A stretch of 64,000 bases of DNA from Pseudomonas saliphila (GTDB lineage: Bacteria; Pseudomonadota; Gammaproteobacteria; Pseudomonadales; Pseudomonadaceae): the NCBI RefSeq assembly GCF_008638345.1, contig NZ_VTVA01000015.1:25085-89084 (forward strand), read 5' to 3'. How positions within the stretch are numbered: position 1 is the first letter of the stretch; each line of letters begins with the position of its first letter. Of the stretch, positions 36,621 through 47,336 are shown one piece after another. The position numbers and the translations under genes were made by a program. Under the pieces are notes generated by a model. It made no database searches. It was not told the origin of the DNA and saw only the letters and a list, made by a program, of their open reading frames with translations.

Positions 36621-37136
36621 TTACTTACGCAGTTCTACGCGACGGTTCTGAGCCCAGTCTTCTTCGCTGGAACCCAGTGCATCAGGCTTCTCTTCACCGT
36701 AGGAAACCAGCTCCAGCTGTGCAGGAGAAACGCCCTGCAGTACCAGATAGCGCTGAACCGCACCGGCACGACGCTCGCCCAGAGCCATGTTGTACTCGCG
36801 AGTACCGCGCTCGTCGGTATGCCCTTCAAGCACTACGCGATTACCTTCGGACTTGAGATCCTTGGCGTGAACGTCCAGGGCCTGCATGGCTTCCTGTTTC
36901 AGATCAGCGCTGTCGAATTCGAAGTAGAAAGTAGTGATTGCGCGCAGAGCGGCTTCTTCGCTGCTCACACCGTCATCCATCGAGGAAGGAGAGGTGCTGG
37001 TGTAACCGGCGTTCGGGTCAGTTGCCCCGGTGCCAGCGCCAGTGCCAGAGGCATCACCGCCCTTGGAGGAACAACCTACAACCAGACCAAACGCTACAAC
37101 CAGAGCTGCGAACTTGCCGAACTTGATAACTTCCAT
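36621..37136 (-). CDS. pal: peptidoglycan-associated lipoprotein Pal (OprL)
   Basis: A 171-residue outer-membrane lipoprotein that tethers the outer membrane to peptidoglycan and binds TolB. ATG 37136 lies 7 nt after AGGAG and gives a signal with lipobox LVVGCSS (cysteine at about 22). The OmpA-like domain has [30 protein letters not shown] and NRRVELRK. A second ATG directly upstream (37139) is too close to the ribosome-binding site. Confidence 0.96.
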   Translation of the reverse strand: MEVIKFGKFAALVVAFGLVVGCSSKGGDASGTGAGTGATDPNAGYTSTSPSSMDDGVSSEEAALRAITTFYFEFDSADLKQEAMQALDVHAKDLKSEGNRVVLEGHTDERGTREYNMALGERRAGAVQRYLVLQGVSPAQLELVSYGEEKPDALGSSEEDWAQNRRVELRK

Positions 37137-37179
37137 CATAAAACTCCTGAAAACCCCATACGGTTTGTGTTGGTGCACC

Positions 37180-38493
37180 CTAAGGCAGGTACGGTGACCA
37201 TGAAGGCACGCGCAGGTCGGTGAACTGGGTCGGTATGACCGACCGCGCACGACCATTAGTCGAGACCAGCATGAGTACGCCTTTTCCCTGTTGACGGGTG
37301 GCATAAATTAACATAGTGCCGTTGGGAGAGACAGTAGGAGACTCATCCAGCGACGTTTCTGTCAAAATCCTCAGATTGCCGCTCTTCAGATCCTGAGTGG
37401 CAATATGAAAATTACGGTAGCCCTGCTGCCGGTGAACCATGACCATGGTCTGGCCGTCCACCGATAGCTTGGCGTTGGCATTATAGTTGCCAACAAAAGT
37501 TAAGCGCTCTGACGAGCCGCCATTGATATTCTGCTTGTAGATCTGCGGACGCCCGCCTCGATCCGATGTGAACGCGATGGTGTTGTTGTCCATCCAGCTC
37601 GGCTCGGTATCGATCCCGTAATGATTGGTGACTCGCCGCATATCCTTGGTAGCAAGGTTCATGACGTATATCTCGGGATTGCCATCACGCGATAGCACGA
37701 AAGCCAACCGCTTTCCGTCAGGCGACCACGCCGGCGCACCGTTGAGGCCTTCGAAACTGGTGATACGCTCGCGCCGTCCGGTCTGTACGTAGTGCACATA
37801 GATCTCGGGCCGGCGAGATTCAAAAGATACATAGGCAATCCGCTGACCATCCGGTGCGTAGGACGGCGTCAGGATCGGCTCCTTCGACTGCAGCAGGGTC
37901 ACCGCACGCGCCCCGTCATAGTCCGAGCGCTGCAAGGTGAAGCGCGTATTATCGGCCGAATGACGTTCTGCTGCGACATAGAGCAGTTTGGTATTGAACG
38001 CACCCTTGATGCCGGTCAGCTCCTCGAAAACCTCGTCACTCACGCGGTGCGCCATATCGCGCAGCTGGCTCCGGGTACCGCTGACCGTCTTGGACAACAG
38101 CACTTCTTCGCGGGCCACGCCATACAACACATATTTGATTTCGAAGCGATCGGCCGCCGCGCTGGTCACTCGACCAGCCACAACGTACTGCACGCCCAAG
38201 GCATTCCAGTCCCGGGGAAATATTTCGCTGGCCTGGGTCGGATAGCTGAGCATATTCCCGCGATCAAAGGCGGCAAACATGCCCGTGTTGCCCATGTCAT
38301 TCCCGACAATCTGGGCAACATCTTCCGGCAACGGGTCTGAGCCCTGCGTGCCGAAGGGAACCACGGCAATTGGGGTTGCCTTGTCGGTACCGCGGGTGAT
38401 TTCAATGGCATTCTGCGCCACTGCCGTTTGGGCAATGAACAATACGGCCACAGCCGCCATCCATAACCGGGTTAATTTCGCTGCATTTCTCAA
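37180..38493 (-). CDS. tolB: Tol-Pal system periplasmic protein TolB
   Basis: A 437-residue periplasmic beta-propeller protein that binds Pal and TolA. A signal peptide ends TAVAQ (about 27), an N-terminal alpha/beta domain runs to about 165, then repeated propeller blades carry the [18 protein letters not shown] and SPNGTMLIY signatures. It overlaps tolA by 4 bp (ATGA). Confidence 0.97.
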   Translation of the reverse strand: MRNAAKLTRLWMAAVAVLFIAQTAVAQNAIEITRGTDKATPIAVVPFGTQGSDPLPEDVAQIVGNDMGNTGMFAAFDRGNMLSYPTQASEIFPRDWNALGVQYVVAGRVTSAAADRFEIKYVLYGVAREEVLLSKTVSGTRSQLRDMAHRVSDEVFEELTGIKGAFNTKLLYVAAERHSADNTRFTLQRSDYDGARAVTLLQSKEPILTPSYAPDGQRIAYVSFESRRPEIYVHYVQTGRRERITSFEGLNGAPAWSPDGKRLAFVLSRDGNPEIYVMNLATKDMRRVTNHYGIDTEPSWMDNNTIAFTSDRGGRPQIYKQNINGGSSERLTFVGNYNANAKLSVDGQTMVMVHRQQGYRNFHIATQDLKSGNLRILTETSLDESPTVSPNGTMLIYATRQQGKGVLMLVSTNGRARSVIPTQFTDLRVPSWSPYLP

Positions 38494-39581
38494 AATGACA
38501 AATCCTCTGGCCTGAATCGCAGGGTTAGGTTGCGGAACCTGCGATCGAACGTGGTTGGATCTTCCCGCGATAATTGCTGCATTTCCGGGATCCGTCCCAC
38601 ATTACGTACCGCCTGCACTGCCGATTGGTCAAAGCCCGCATCACCGCTCGAACGTGAGACTACCGCATCGGTAATTTGCCCGGTAGGCAGCATGCTGATT
38701 TTTACTTCCACTACCATACCGTTTCGCGCGGTCGGCGGCCGGCGCCATTGGGCGCTGACGTAGCGCCTGATAACGTCTTCATAACTGGCCGCCACCTCAT
38801 CGCCTACGTTATTGGCCTGGGCCTGCTGATATTGCGTTTCATCTGCCAGCAGCTCCGCCAACGCCTTGGCGCGGGCGTCTTCCTGTTCACGCTTCTGTTT
38901 TGCGACGCGATCAGCTTCCGCTTTTTTCCTTGCGTCCTCGGCAGCCTTCTTCTTGGCGTCCTCGGCAGCTTTAGTCTTGGCCGCTTCAGCCGCTTTCTTT
39001 TTGGCGTCTTCTTCGGCTTTGCGCTTGGCGTCTTCTGCAGCCTTCTTCTTGGCGGCTTCGGCCTCCGCGGCTTTCTTGCGCGCCTCTTCCTCGGCTGCCT
39101 TACGTGCAGCATCCGCCTTGCGTTTTATCTCTTCTTCAGCCTGCTGCTTGGCCTTCTGTTCGGCCTCGGTACGTGCCGCAACAGCCTTTTGCTCCTGCTC
39201 TGCCTGGGCGGCTTCAGCTGCCGCAGCCGCGGCCGCGGCCGCGGCCTGCTTTTCCGCTGCGGCGGCGCGCTGCGCGGCTTCCTGCTCCTGTTGCTGTTCC
39301 TGTTGTTGCTGTTCGAGTTCTTCCGCCTCGTGGCGTGGCGCCGCCGTGCGTGCCGATTCGCCAGCAATCTTCTGGTCGGTCTGGTTGGTTGCCGGACTTT
39401 TCGAATCGAGTTGCACCAGAGTCGCCTGCACGATCGGTTTGGCCGGCTCGAATTCGGGTGCCGACGAAAACGAAACGAACAACAGCATCGCCACCACCAG
39501 GTGCACCGCCAGCGCCTTTATTAATGGCGCAGCGTAGCCTGCTGATTCTTCCTCCGGAAACCGGTCGTCGCGCGTATTCAC
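38490..39581 (-). CDS. tolA: Tol-Pal system energy-coupling protein TolA
   Basis: A 363-residue inner-membrane protein. One membrane helix lies at about 22-42 ([16 protein letters not shown]). A long Ala/Lys/Glu-rich helix spans the periplasm (about 95-235, including nine consecutive alanines and repeated KKAAED-type units). The C-terminal domain (about 255-363) binds TolB and Pal. The biased codons of the helix create long open frames on the opposite strand that are not genes. Confidence 0.96.
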   Translation of the reverse strand: MNTRDDRFPEEESAGYAAPLIKALAVHLVVAMLLFVSFSSAPEFEPAKPIVQATLVQLDSKSPATNQTDQKIAGESARTAAPRHEAEELEQQQQEQQQEQEAAQRAAAAEKQAAAAAAAAAAEAAQAEQEQKAVAARTEAEQKAKQQAEEEIKRKADAARKAAEEEARKKAAEAEAAKKKAAEDAKRKAEEDAKKKAAEAAKTKAAEDAKKKAAEDARKKAEADRVAKQKREQEDARAKALAELLADETQYQQAQANNVGDEVAASYEDVIRRYVSAQWRRPPTARNGMVVEVKISMLPTGQITDAVVSRSSGDAGFDQSAVQAVRNVGRIPEMQQLSREDPTTFDRRFRNLTLRFRPEDLSF

Positions 39582-40024
39582 GGTGCCTCGGTAATCAATC
39601 CGACATTGGGAACGCCAGCTTGCTGGAGCGTTGCCATAGCGGTTACCACGATGCCGTAATTGGCCGTCTCATCGCCTCGTATATATACCAGCGTATCCGG
39701 ACGGGCAGTGATAATCTTGGTCACCTTCTCTGACATCTCTTCCAGCGACACAGCGCTCTCTGTCTGGTTCTCGGTATCCACTGCTTCACCCAGATTCCAG
39801 TAATAGGTACCGTCCGCCAGTACCGACAACGTCAGCACCTGCTGATTGCTGTCCGATGGAAGCACTTCACTGGACACCTGAGGCAGGTCGACCTTGACGC
39901 CCTGGTTGAGCATGGGCGCGGTCACCATGAAAATTACCAGCAGCACCAGCATGACGTCGATATAGGGCACGACGTTCATCTCGGCTACCGGCTTGCGTTT
40001 ACGGCGTCTGCCTTGCACCTGCAT
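39578..40024 (-). CDS. tolR: Tol-Pal system proton-channel subunit TolR
   Basis: A 148-residue ExbD-family protein. The single membrane helix holds the functional aspartate in MNVVPYIDVMLVLLVIFMV (about 16-34), which forms the proton path with TolQ; the rest is periplasmic. It overlaps tolA by 4 bp and lies 11 bp behind tolQ. Confidence 0.97.
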   Translation of the reverse strand: MQVQGRRRKRKPVAEMNVVPYIDVMLVLLVIFMVTAPMLNQGVKVDLPQVSSEVLPSDSNQQVLTLSVLADGTYYWNLGEAVDTENQTESAVSLEEMSEKVTKIITARPDTLVYIRGDETANYGIVVTAMATLQQAGVPNVGLITEAP

Positions 40025-40035
40025 CGTGACTCCTG

Positions 40036-40722
40036 TTATTCGTCTCGGCTGTGCACACGGCGGTGCAGAATGCTCGAGAACTCGTCAGCGAAGGTGTAAT
40101 AACGGCTGATCAATGACTCCGAGCGCGCAGAGAACCGGTTGTAGGCAATGACCGCAGGGATCGCCGCGAACAGACCCATGGCCGTCGCGATGAGTGCCTC
40201 GGCGATGCCCGGTGCCACCGTTGCGAGGGTAGCTTGCTGAACCGTCGCCAGCCCACGAAATGAGTTCATGATCCCCCAGACCGTACCAAACAATCCCACA
40301 TAGGGGCTGGTTGAGCCGACCGTGGCCAGAAACGACAGATGCAGCTCGAGCTTTTCTTCCTCGCGGGAGATAGCTACGCGCATGGAACGTTGAACCGCGT
40401 CCATTACCGCTTCAGGATCGACGCCGGCCTGCTGACGCATCCTGGAGAATTCCTTGAACCCGGCACGAAATATCTGCTCAAGCCCAGAGTTGGTATCCGG
40501 GTCGGTGGTGACCTGACGATACAGTTTGGACAGGTCTATGCCAGACCAGAACCGGTCCTCGAAATCGTCCAGCGCGGCCTTGGCCGAGCGAATAGTGGTG
40601 CTGCGCTGGAAAATCATTACCCAGGACACCACGGATGCGGCAACCAGTAACAACATAACCAGCTGTACCAACAGACTCGCACTGGATATCAGGTGCCACA
40701 TCGACATTTGATCAGCTTGCAC
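40036..40722 (-). CDS. tolQ: Tol-Pal system proton-channel subunit TolQ
   Basis: A 228-residue ExbB/MotA-family protein with three membrane helices (about 15-37, 135-157, 168-190). GTG 40722 is chosen: AGGAG lies 8 nt upstream and the product starts near the family N-terminus before SMWHLISSASLLVQ. The longer frame runs into ybgC. TSPYVGLFGTVWGIMNSF and EALIATAMGLFAAIPAV are conserved channel segments. It is 11 bp after ybgC. Confidence 0.95.
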   Translation of the reverse strand: MQADQMSMWHLISSASLLVQLVMLLLVAASVVSWVMIFQRSTTIRSAKAALDDFEDRFWSGIDLSKLYRQVTTDPDTNSGLEQIFRAGFKEFSRMRQQAGVDPEAVMDAVQRSMRVAISREEEKLELHLSFLATVGSTSPYVGLFGTVWGIMNSFRGLATVQQATLATVAPGIAEALIATAMGLFAAIPAVIAYNRFSARSESLISRYYTFADEFSSILHRRVHSRDE

Positions 40723-40733
40723 TCTTGCCTCTC

Positions 40734-41177
40734 CTAACTCGGCCGTACAGGTGCTGCCTTGCAAGCCAGAAAGGCTTCGCTCAAGGCAGCCGGAATTTTT
40801 ATGGGCTTGTAGTGGTCTGCATTAACACAGGCTACGAGAACTTCGCCCTCACATAACAGCAACTCATCTGCTCGCCTCACCTGCTGGCGGAAGCGGACGC
40901 TCGTGCGCTTGAGTTCCAAGACCTCCGCACTGATGACAAGTTCATCATCCAACCGAGCCGGCGCATGATAACGGGCGGCTACAGAGTGCACGACGAATAT
41001 GACGTTGTCGTCCTGCAACCTGCTCTGGTCAAACCCCAGGCTGCGCACCAGCTCGGTTCGCGCCCGTTCCATAAACTTGAGATAGTTGACGTAGTAGACG
41101 ATGCCCCCGGCATCGGTGTCCTCGAAGTAGACCCGGGCCCGTATGGAGAACGGCGTCCCTGAATAGTCAGCGCGCAT
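40734..41177 (-). CDS. ybgC: YbgC-family acyl-CoA thioesterase of the tol operon
   Basis: A 147-residue hotdog-fold thioesterase. The 4-hydroxybenzoyl-CoA thioesterase signature [22 protein letters not shown] carries the catalytic aspartate (about residue 20). It heads ybgC-tolQRAB-pal-cpoB; YbgC relatives act on acyl-CoA or acyl-ACP and are tied to phospholipid metabolism at the inner membrane. Confidence 0.94.
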   Translation of the reverse strand: MRADYSGTPFSIRARVYFEDTDAGGIVYYVNYLKFMERARTELVRSLGFDQSRLQDDNVIFVVHSVAARYHAPARLDDELVISAEVLELKRTSVRFRQQVRRADELLLCEGEVLVACVNADHYKPIKIPAALSEAFLACKAAPVRPS

Positions 41178-41243
41178 AATGTAGATATAACCGAAGCTCT
41201 TGCATATAGAAATTCCCCGGGAATCGAAAATATTTATTCTGCA

Positions 41244-42287
41244 TCAACCGGGATCGAACAGGTCCCGAGACATCTCCTCCATTTTTGCGGGAAGATCGAG
41301 GCCAAAATACAGATAGGTGTGCCGGGTAACAACCCGCCCCCGCGGGGTGCGCATGATCAAGCCCTTCTGGATCAGATACGGCTCAAGCACATCTTCGATC
41401 GTGTGGCGTTCCTCGCTGATAGCGGCGGCCAGGCTATCAACCCCGACCGGGCCACCGTCGAACTTATCGATCATGGTCAACAGCAGTCGGCGGTCCATGT
41501 GATCAAGCCCCTGCTCATCCACATCCAGCAGATTCAAGGCTCTGTCGGCAACATCCTTGGTTATCTGCCCCTGACTGCGTACCTCCGCGAAATCGCGCAC
41601 GCGGCGCAACAGGCGATTGGCGATACGCGGCGTGCCACGCGAACGGCGTGCAATCTCCCGAGCGCCGTCTGGATGCAGGTCCAGGCCCAGAATCCCGGCG
41701 GAACGGCCCACGATGATGGCCAGGTCATCCACCGCATAAAACTCGAGCCGCTGGACGATACCGAAGCGGTCACGCAGCGGATTGGTCAGCATCCCGGCGC
41801 GGGTGGTGGCTCCAACCAGGGTGAACGGCGGCAGATCAAGCTTGATCGAGCGCGCCGCAGGCCCTTCGCCGATCATGATATCGAGCTGGTAATCTTCCAT
41901 CGCTGGGTAGAGTATTTCCTCTACCACCGGCGACAAGCGGTGAATCTCGTCTACAAACAACACATCGCCCGCTTCAAGATTGGTCAGCATGGCGGCCAGA
42001 TCCCCGGCCCGCTCGAGAACGGGTCCTGAGGTGCTCTTGATCTTGACGCCCATTTCCTGGGCAATGATATTGGCCAGCGTGGTCTTGCCCAGGCCGGGCG
42101 GACCGAAAATCAATACATGGTCCAGCGCCTCGCCACGACCCTTGGCCGCCTTGATAAACAATTCCATCTGCTCGCGCACGGTTGGCTGACCGATGTAATC
42201 GGCTAGTCGGTACGGACGAATCGCCCGATCTATCACTTCTTCCTGCTGCCGAGGTCCGGCAGCGATCAAACGGTCTTCTTCCAGCAT
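41244..42287 (-). CDS. ruvB: Holliday junction branch-migration ATPase RuvB
   Basis: A 347-residue AAA+ helicase of the RuvABC resolvasome. Walker A (GPPGLGKTT, about 62-70), Walker B (VDEIHRLS), sensor 1 (VGATTRAG) and the C-terminal winged helix with PRGRVVT are present. It follows ruvA by 47 bp in the ruvC-ruvA-ruvB run. Confidence 0.98.
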   Translation of the reverse strand: MLEEDRLIAAGPRQQEEVIDRAIRPYRLADYIGQPTVREQMELFIKAAKGRGEALDHVLIFGPPGLGKTTLANIIAQEMGVKIKSTSGPVLERAGDLAAMLTNLEAGDVLFVDEIHRLSPVVEEILYPAMEDYQLDIMIGEGPAARSIKLDLPPFTLVGATTRAGMLTNPLRDRFGIVQRLEFYAVDDLAIIVGRSAGILGLDLHPDGAREIARRSRGTPRIANRLLRRVRDFAEVRSQGQITKDVADRALNLLDVDEQGLDHMDRRLLLTMIDKFDGGPVGVDSLAAAISEERHTIEDVLEPYLIQKGLIMRTPRGRVVTRHTYLYFGLDLPAKMEEMSRDLFDPG

Positions 42288-42334
42288 GCGGTGTCCGTGG
42301 TTAACGCAATAATTGTTCAGTAGCGCTGCAGCTG

Positions 42335-42934
42335 CTACACCATGCCTTTGAGCGCACGGCGAATCAACTCCTCGCTACTGAGTCCTTCTTCATCGACCGC
42401 AGCCACCGCCTTGCTCGCTTCCTGCGGCTTGTAGCCGAGGGTGATCAAGGCGCTGACCGCATCTGCAGTCATCGACGGCGGCGTAGCAACGCCGGTCACT
42501 AATGGCTTGAACGATCCGGGGATGGTTTCCCAGGCCTTGAATCTGTCCTTGAGTTCGACCAACAACCGCTCGGCGGTCTTCTTGCCCACGCCCGGCACCT
42601 TGACCAGCACACTGGTATCCTGGGACTGCACCGCACGCACCAGCTCATCAACTTCCATGCCCGACATCAATGCCAGAGCCAGCTTGGGCCCGACACCGTT
42701 GAGCCGTATCAGCTCCCGGAACAGCGCCCGGTCCCGCTTGGCGCAAAAGGCATACAGCAACTGGGCATCTTCACGCACGACCATATGGGTGTGCAGGGTC
42801 ACCTGCTCGCCCAGAACAGGTAACTGATAAAAGGTGCTCATGGGCGCGTCCAGCTCGTAGCCCACCCCCTGTACGTCCAGCAGGATATACGGCGGTTGTT
42901 TTTCCAGCAAAATACCTGTCAGCCTGCCAATCAC
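42335..42934 (-). CDS. ruvA: Holliday junction-binding protein RuvA
   Basis: A 199-residue DNA-binding subunit. It has the OB-fold start [20 protein letters not shown], the helix-hairpin-helix motifs [13 protein letters not shown] and [19 protein letters not shown], and the C-terminal RuvB-binding domain ([20 protein letters not shown]). Full length, 15 bp after ruvC. Confidence 0.98.
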   Translation of the reverse strand: MIGRLTGILLEKQPPYILLDVQGVGYELDAPMSTFYQLPVLGEQVTLHTHMVVREDAQLLYAFCAKRDRALFRELIRLNGVGPKLALALMSGMEVDELVRAVQSQDTSVLVKVPGVGKKTAERLLVELKDRFKAWETIPGSFKPLVTGVATPPSMTADAVSALITLGYKPQEASKAVAAVDEEGLSSEELIRRALKGMV

Positions 42935-42949
42935 TGGTCATCCTCTCTG

Positions 42950-43477
42950 TTAACGACGACGCACTCGCCCTGAGCGCAGCCCGATTGACCCACCACCCAA
43001 CTGCGCGTGCAGCGCGGCAGAATGGGCATGACACAGCGCAATAGCTAGCGCATCCGCGGCATCGGCCTGCGGCGTGCCGGACAAGCCCAGCAGCTGGGTA
43101 ACCATGTGCTGCACCTGAGCCTTGTCCGCCGCGCCGGTACCCACCACCGATTGCTTTACCTGTCTGGCGGTGTATTCATGGACATCCAGGCCCGCATTCA
43201 CAGCCGCAACGATGGCCGCACCGCGCGCTTGCCCCAGCTTGAGCGCGGAATCGGGATTACGCGCAAGAAACACCTGTTCAATGCTGAGGATGGTCGGCTG
43301 GTAATTGACGATTAGCGCGGATAGATGCTCGAATATCTGCTGTAACCGGCCTGGAAAGGGCCCATCGCCCAGGCGAATGCACCCTGATGTGACATACTCG
43401 CACTGCCCTGCCCGCTCGCGAACGATGCCGAAGCCGGTAATACGCGAGCCGGGATCGATACCCAGTATCAGGGCCAT
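42950..43477 (-). CDS. ruvC: Holliday junction resolvase RuvC
   Basis: A 175-residue endonuclease that cuts four-way junctions. ATG 43477 gives the standard start [19 protein letters not shown] with the first catalytic aspartate (D7); [19 protein letters not shown] supplies the glutamate, and the [14 protein letters not shown] region supplies the last acidic pair. The upstream extension of the frame is not conserved. Confidence 0.97.
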   Translation of the reverse strand: MALILGIDPGSRITGFGIVRERAGQCEYVTSGCIRLGDGPFPGRLQQIFEHLSALIVNYQPTILSIEQVFLARNPDSALKLGQARGAAIVAAVNAGLDVHEYTARQVKQSVVGTGAADKAQVQHMVTQLLGLSGTPQADAADALAIALCHAHSAALHAQLGGGSIGLRSGRVRRR

Positions 43478-43613
43478 TTTTCGTTTCCTTGAAGTCGCCA
43501 GCACCACCGATTCGGCGTGCCTGCGTTGCACTACAGGCAAGATGCCCTATATGAAAATGGGAGGCAACGCCTCCCATGATGTTCTCGGAACACACCCTGG
43601 CATCGCTGCCGCG

Positions 43614-44360
43614 TCAGCTCATCTGCTCAAGTATCTCGTCCGGGATTTCGGCATTGCTGTACACGTTTTGCACATCATCCAGATCTTCCAGCATATCGAC
43701 CAGACGGATCACCTTTTCTGCGGTATCCAGATCCAGCGTCGTCGTGGTTGAGGGGATCATCGCCACGTCCGCCGACTCGCTGACGAATCCGCCCGCATCC
43801 AGCGCATCCTTGACCGCGCCAAACTCTTCGAAGGTGGTGAATACATCCACCGAGCCATCGGCGTTGGTGACGACATCATCGGCACCGGCTTCGAGGGAGG
43901 CTTCCAGCAACGCCTCTTCATCAACCCCGGCGGCGTAGCTGATCTGCCCCCGACGGGTAAACAGGTACGCGACTGACCCGTCAGTACCCAGATTGCCACC
44001 GCACTTGCTGAATGCGTGGCGCACCTCACTGACGGTACGATTGCGATTGTCCGTCATCACCTCCACCAGAATCGCCACCCCACCGGCGCCGTAGCCTTCA
44101 TAGGTGAGTTCTTCCATGTTGTCGGCGTCGTTATTGCCGGCACCGCGGGCAATGGCGCGATCGATAGTGTCACGCGTCATATTTGCGGTCAGCGCCTTGT
44201 CCACCGCCGAACGCAGGCGCGGATTGTCCGCTGGCATGGGGCCGCCAAGCTTGGCAGACACGGTCAGCTCACGAATCAGTTTGGTAAACACCTTGCCCCG
44301 CTTGGCGTCCTGCGACGCCTTGCGGTGCTTGATATTGGCCCATTTCGAATGTCCGGCCAT
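43614..44360 (-). CDS. yebC: YebC/PmpR-family regulator
   Basis: A 248-residue YebC/TACO1-family protein ([22 protein letters not shown] start). Members are described both as DNA-binding regulators and as translation factors helping proline-rich stretches. The PAO1 protein at this position, PmpR, represses pqsR (recalled), but no pqs genes are in this window. It lies between aspS and ruvC, same strand. Confidence 0.93.
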   Translation of the reverse strand: MAGHSKWANIKHRKASQDAKRGKVFTKLIRELTVSAKLGGPMPADNPRLRSAVDKALTANMTRDTIDRAIARGAGNNDADNMEELTYEGYGAGGVAILVEVMTDNRNRTVSEVRHAFSKCGGNLGTDGSVAYLFTRRGQISYAAGVDEEALLEASLEAGADDVVTNADGSVDVFTTFEEFGAVKDALDAGGFVSESADVAMIPSTTTTLDLDTAEKVIRLVDMLEDLDDVQNVYSNAEIPDEILEQMS

Positions 44361-44382
44361 AAAAAACTCCGTACGTAATTAG

Positions 44383-44428
44383 GGAGTCTCTGAATACTAC
44401 TGTGCTCGCGACGTTCTTCAGAGACTCC
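44383..44428. repeat. 46-bp inverted-repeat element between aspS and yebC
   Basis: GGAGTCTCTGAA and TTCAGAGACTCC are perfect 12-bp inverted repeats around a 22-bp centre. It sits between the aspS stop and the yebC start without a T-run, so it is not a normal terminator. Its ends resemble those of the larger element at 46502-46637 (GGAGCCTCTGA). Confidence 0.55.
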
Positions 44429-44439
44429 TGAGCTCTACT

Positions 44440-46218
44440 TTAACCTTCAACCTTCGGCTGCTCGCGCAGACGAATATGCAGTTCACGCAGCTGCTTGGCG
44501 TCGACCATACCCGGCGCCTGGGTCATGACGTCCGCAGCGCTCTGGGTTTTCGGGAAAGCAATGACTTCACGGATCGACGCAGCACCGGTCATCAGCATGA
44601 CCAGACGATCCAGGCCGAATGCCAGACCACCATGCGGCGGCGCACCGTATTTCAGTGCGTCGAGCAGGAAGCCGAACTTCTCCTGCTGTTCTTCAGCGCT
44701 GATGCCGAGGATGCCAAACACGGTCTGCTGCATGTCCTTGCGGTGAATACGAATCGAACCGCCGCCCAGCTCGGTACCGTTGATGACCATGTCATAGGCA
44801 CGCGATAGCGCACTGGCCGGATTCGCCGCCAGCTCTTCCGGCGCGCACGCTGGTGCTGTAAACGGATGGTGCAACGCGCTCAGGCTGCCGTCGTCGTTCT
44901 CCTCGAACATCGGGAAGTCGACCACCCACAATGGCGCCCATTCACAGGTCAGCAAGTTCAGGTCATGGCCGAGCTTGATGCGCAGCGCGCCCAGGGCTTC
45001 GGAAACGATCTTGGCCTTGTCGGCGCCGAAAAAGACGATATCGCCGTCCACTGCGCCCACCCGATCGAGAATGACGTTGAGGTTCTCCTCGGGGATGAAC
45101 TTGACGATCGGCGACTGCAGACCTTCCAGGCCTTTGGCGCGCTCATTGACCTTGATATACGCCAGGCCCTTGGCGCCGTAGATGCCGACAAACTTGGTGT
45201 ACTCGTCAATCTGCTTGCGCGGCATGCTCGCCCCGCCAGGTACACGCAATGCCGCAACGCGGCCCTTGGGATCAGTAGCCGGGCCACTGAACACCTTGAA
45301 TTCAACCTGATCCAGCTGATCAGCCACATCTACCAGTTCCAGCGGGTTGCGCAGGTCCGGCTTGTCCGAACCATACCGGCGCATGGCTTCGGCAAAGGTC
45401 ATGTGCGGGAAAGTGTCGAGGTCGAGCCCAAGCACTTCCTTGAACAGTCCGCGAATCATGCCTTCAGTCAGACCCATGATGTCCGCTTCGTCGAGGAAGC
45501 TGGTTTCGATGTCGATCTGGGTGAATTCGGGCTGACGGTCAGCGCGCAGGTCTTCATCGCGGAAGCACTTGGCGATCTGATAATAGCGGTCGAATCCGGC
45601 CACCATCAGCAGCTGCTTGAACAGCTGGGGCGACTGCGGCAGCGCAAAGAAACTGCCAGGATGGGTGCGGCTGGGTACCAGATAGTCGCGGGCGCCCTCA
45701 GGGGTAGCGCGGGTCAGGATCGGCGTTTCCACATCCAGAAAGCCGTTCTCGTCCATATAACGGCGAATGCTGCTGGTAATGCGTGAGCGCAACTTCAGCT
45801 TCTCGGCCATTTCCGGACGGCGCAGATCGATAAAGCGATAGCGCAGACGGGTTTCTTCACCCACGTCAGAATATTCATCCAGCGGGAACGGTGGCGTTTC
45901 CGCCTGGTTGAGGACTTCGAGATCATAGCCCAGCACTTCAATCGCGCCGGAGGCCATGTTTGGGTTCACCGCGCCAGCGGGGCGCGCACGTACCTTGCCG
46001 CGCACCTTGACTACGTATTCACTGCGCACCCGGTCGGCGGCAGCAAAGGTTTCTTCGCGATCAGGATCGAAAACAACCTGCGCCAGACCTTCGCGGTCAC
46101 GTATGTCGAGAAAGATCACCCCGCCATGGTCGCGGCGGCGGTGGACCCAGCCGCAGAGTGTGACTTCCTGGTCCGCCAGCGTTTCGTTCAGCTGGCCGCA
46201 ATAATGGGTACGCATCAT
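44440..46218 (-). CDS. aspS: aspartyl-tRNA synthetase
   Basis: A 592-residue class II synthetase. The start [14 protein letters not shown] at 46218 (AGGAA 9 nt upstream) matches pseudomonad AspRS; the frame is open 87 codons further upstream but that part is non-conserved. It has the anticodon-binding OB fold ([11 protein letters not shown]), motif 2 ([19 protein letters not shown]) and motif 3 ([12 protein letters not shown]), plus the bacterial GAD insertion (about 290-420). In pseudomonads this enzyme is usually non-discriminating and also charges tRNA-Asn, with GatCAB completing the product; that is not decidable here. Confidence 0.97.
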   Translation of the reverse strand: MMRTHYCGQLNETLADQEVTLCGWVHRRRDHGGVIFLDIRDREGLAQVVFDPDREETFAAADRVRSEYVVKVRGKVRARPAGAVNPNMASGAIEVLGYDLEVLNQAETPPFPLDEYSDVGEETRLRYRFIDLRRPEMAEKLKLRSRITSSIRRYMDENGFLDVETPILTRATPEGARDYLVPSRTHPGSFFALPQSPQLFKQLLMVAGFDRYYQIAKCFRDEDLRADRQPEFTQIDIETSFLDEADIMGLTEGMIRGLFKEVLGLDLDTFPHMTFAEAMRRYGSDKPDLRNPLELVDVADQLDQVEFKVFSGPATDPKGRVAALRVPGGASMPRKQIDEYTKFVGIYGAKGLAYIKVNERAKGLEGLQSPIVKFIPEENLNVILDRVGAVDGDIVFFGADKAKIVSEALGALRIKLGHDLNLLTCEWAPLWVVDFPMFEENDDGSLSALHHPFTAPACAPEELAANPASALSRAYDMVINGTELGGGSIRIHRKDMQQTVFGILGISAEEQQEKFGFLLDALKYGAPPHGGLAFGLDRLVMLMTGAASIREVIAFPKTQSAADVMTQAPGMVDAKQLRELHIRLREQPKVEG

Positions 46219-46501
46219 GGTGTGGTGTTCCTGTTGTCGACGAATCGGGCTGAGTTGGGCGGTGCCGCACAATGGCCGCCAGTCCGCTCGCATAAAAGCG
46301 CCATAATATACCCGAATTCGTGCCGCCGCGGGGAGAGCTCTAGCGAATCGATTCCCGCGCCGGTACACGCTGGTCCTGGTGAAAAGCCTCCACATCCAGG
46401 ACGCCACACACTGATTTTTGCCCAGATATCCTCGGATCCTCGTTCTGACGGTAAAGAAGGGTTGAGCGCTACAGCACACTCCCTATACTGGATGCAGCAA
46501 T

Positions 46502-46637
46502 GGAGCCTCTGAGAAACGTAGTCAGCGCAGGCCGAACCTATCGAAATCGAATGAAAGCGGACCGGGCTAACGCTCGCGCTCAGGTCTTTCCGCGGGATTT
46601 CACGGGATGACCGGGCGAATCCGTTTTGAGAGGCTCC
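46502..46637. repeat. 136-bp MITE-like element upstream of dps
   Basis: GGAGCCTCT at 46502-46510 and AGAGGCTCC at 46629-46637 are perfect inverted ends; with one gap the match extends about 20 bp (GAGAAACG / CGTTTTGAG). No gene lies inside and no obvious target-site duplication flanks it. It fills much of the 444-bp gap between aspS and dps, 25 bp before the dps ATG. The aspS promoter must be in the left part of this gap. Confidence 0.45.
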
Positions 46638-46662
46638 TAGTTTCATCAACCAAGGAGTCCCC

Positions 46663-47133
46663 ATGAAAATTGATATTGGTATTTCCGAACAAGACCGCTC
46701 GACCATTGCCGACGGTTTGTCGCATTTGCTGGCTGACACCTACACCCTGTACCTGAAGACGCATAACTTTCACTGGAACGTTAAAGGTCCGATGTTCCAG
46801 ACCCTGCACCTGATGTTCGAGACGCATTACACCGAGCTGGCACTGGCAGTAGACGACATCGCTGAGCGCATCCGGACCCTGGGCTTTCCTGCGCCGGGCA
46901 CCTACAAGCAGTTCGTGGAACTGAGTTCAATAAAGGAAGAAGAAGGCGTGCCCGAGGCCAAGGACATGATCCGTCTGCTGGTCGAAGGTCACGAGGCCTG
47001 CGTGCGCACTGCTCGGGGCATCTTCCCCTCCTGCGATGCAACCAACGATGAACCCACCGCCGACCTGCTGACCCAACGTATGCAGTTCCACGAGAAGACT
47101 GCATGGATGCTGCGCAGCTTGCTGGAGAGCTGA
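46663..47133 (+). CDS. dps: Dps-family DNA-protecting ferritin
   Basis: A 156-residue Dps protein that oxidises and stores iron with H2O2 and protects DNA. The inter-subunit ferroxidase residues are in [11 protein letters not shown] (about 33-43) and [11 protein letters not shown] (about 62-72); the rest matches the four-helix fold. AAGGAG precedes the ATG. It is divergent from aspS, as in PAO1. Confidence 0.95.
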   Translation: MKIDIGISEQDRSTIADGLSHLLADTYTLYLKTHNFHWNVKGPMFQTLHLMFETHYTELALAVDDIAERIRTLGFPAPGTYKQFVELSSIKEEEGVPEAKDMIRLLVEGHEACVRTARGIFPSCDATNDEPTADLLTQRMQFHEKTAWMLRSLLES

Positions 47134-47185
47134 GCGTCAGGGCCTGCTGGCGTTTGATCGCGCGCCGATGAAACGACAGCAAATT

Positions 47186-47223
47186 CCTGGCTGAAACCGG
47201 GCCTGATCCCGCTTTCAGCCAGG
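47186..47223 (+). terminator. large hairpin downstream of dps
   Basis: CCTGGCTGAAA and TTTCAGCCAGG form an 11-bp stem that extends to 16 bp with one mismatch. A second small hairpin (GGACGA/TCGTCC) followed by ATTTT comes directly after. Together they probably end the dps transcript. Confidence 0.5.
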
Positions 47224-47336
47224 GACGACCTTCGTCCATTTTGTGACACCGGGTGTTTCAGGTTAGAGTTCGCACCCGGCGATAAATCGCTGTTCGCCGG
47301 CTTATTTTATTGTCATGAAACTAAGGATGAACAACT

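Noticed and set aside
38676..39537. Long overlapping open frames opposite tolA (282 and 223 codons)
   Set aside because: They mirror the Ala/Lys/Glu codon bias of the TolA helix; the products are low-complexity and tolA itself is unmistakable.
46219..46479. 87-codon N-terminal extension of aspS
   Set aside because: AspRS begins MMRTHYCGQ in pseudomonads and an AGGAA site precedes that ATG; the extension is not conserved-looking.
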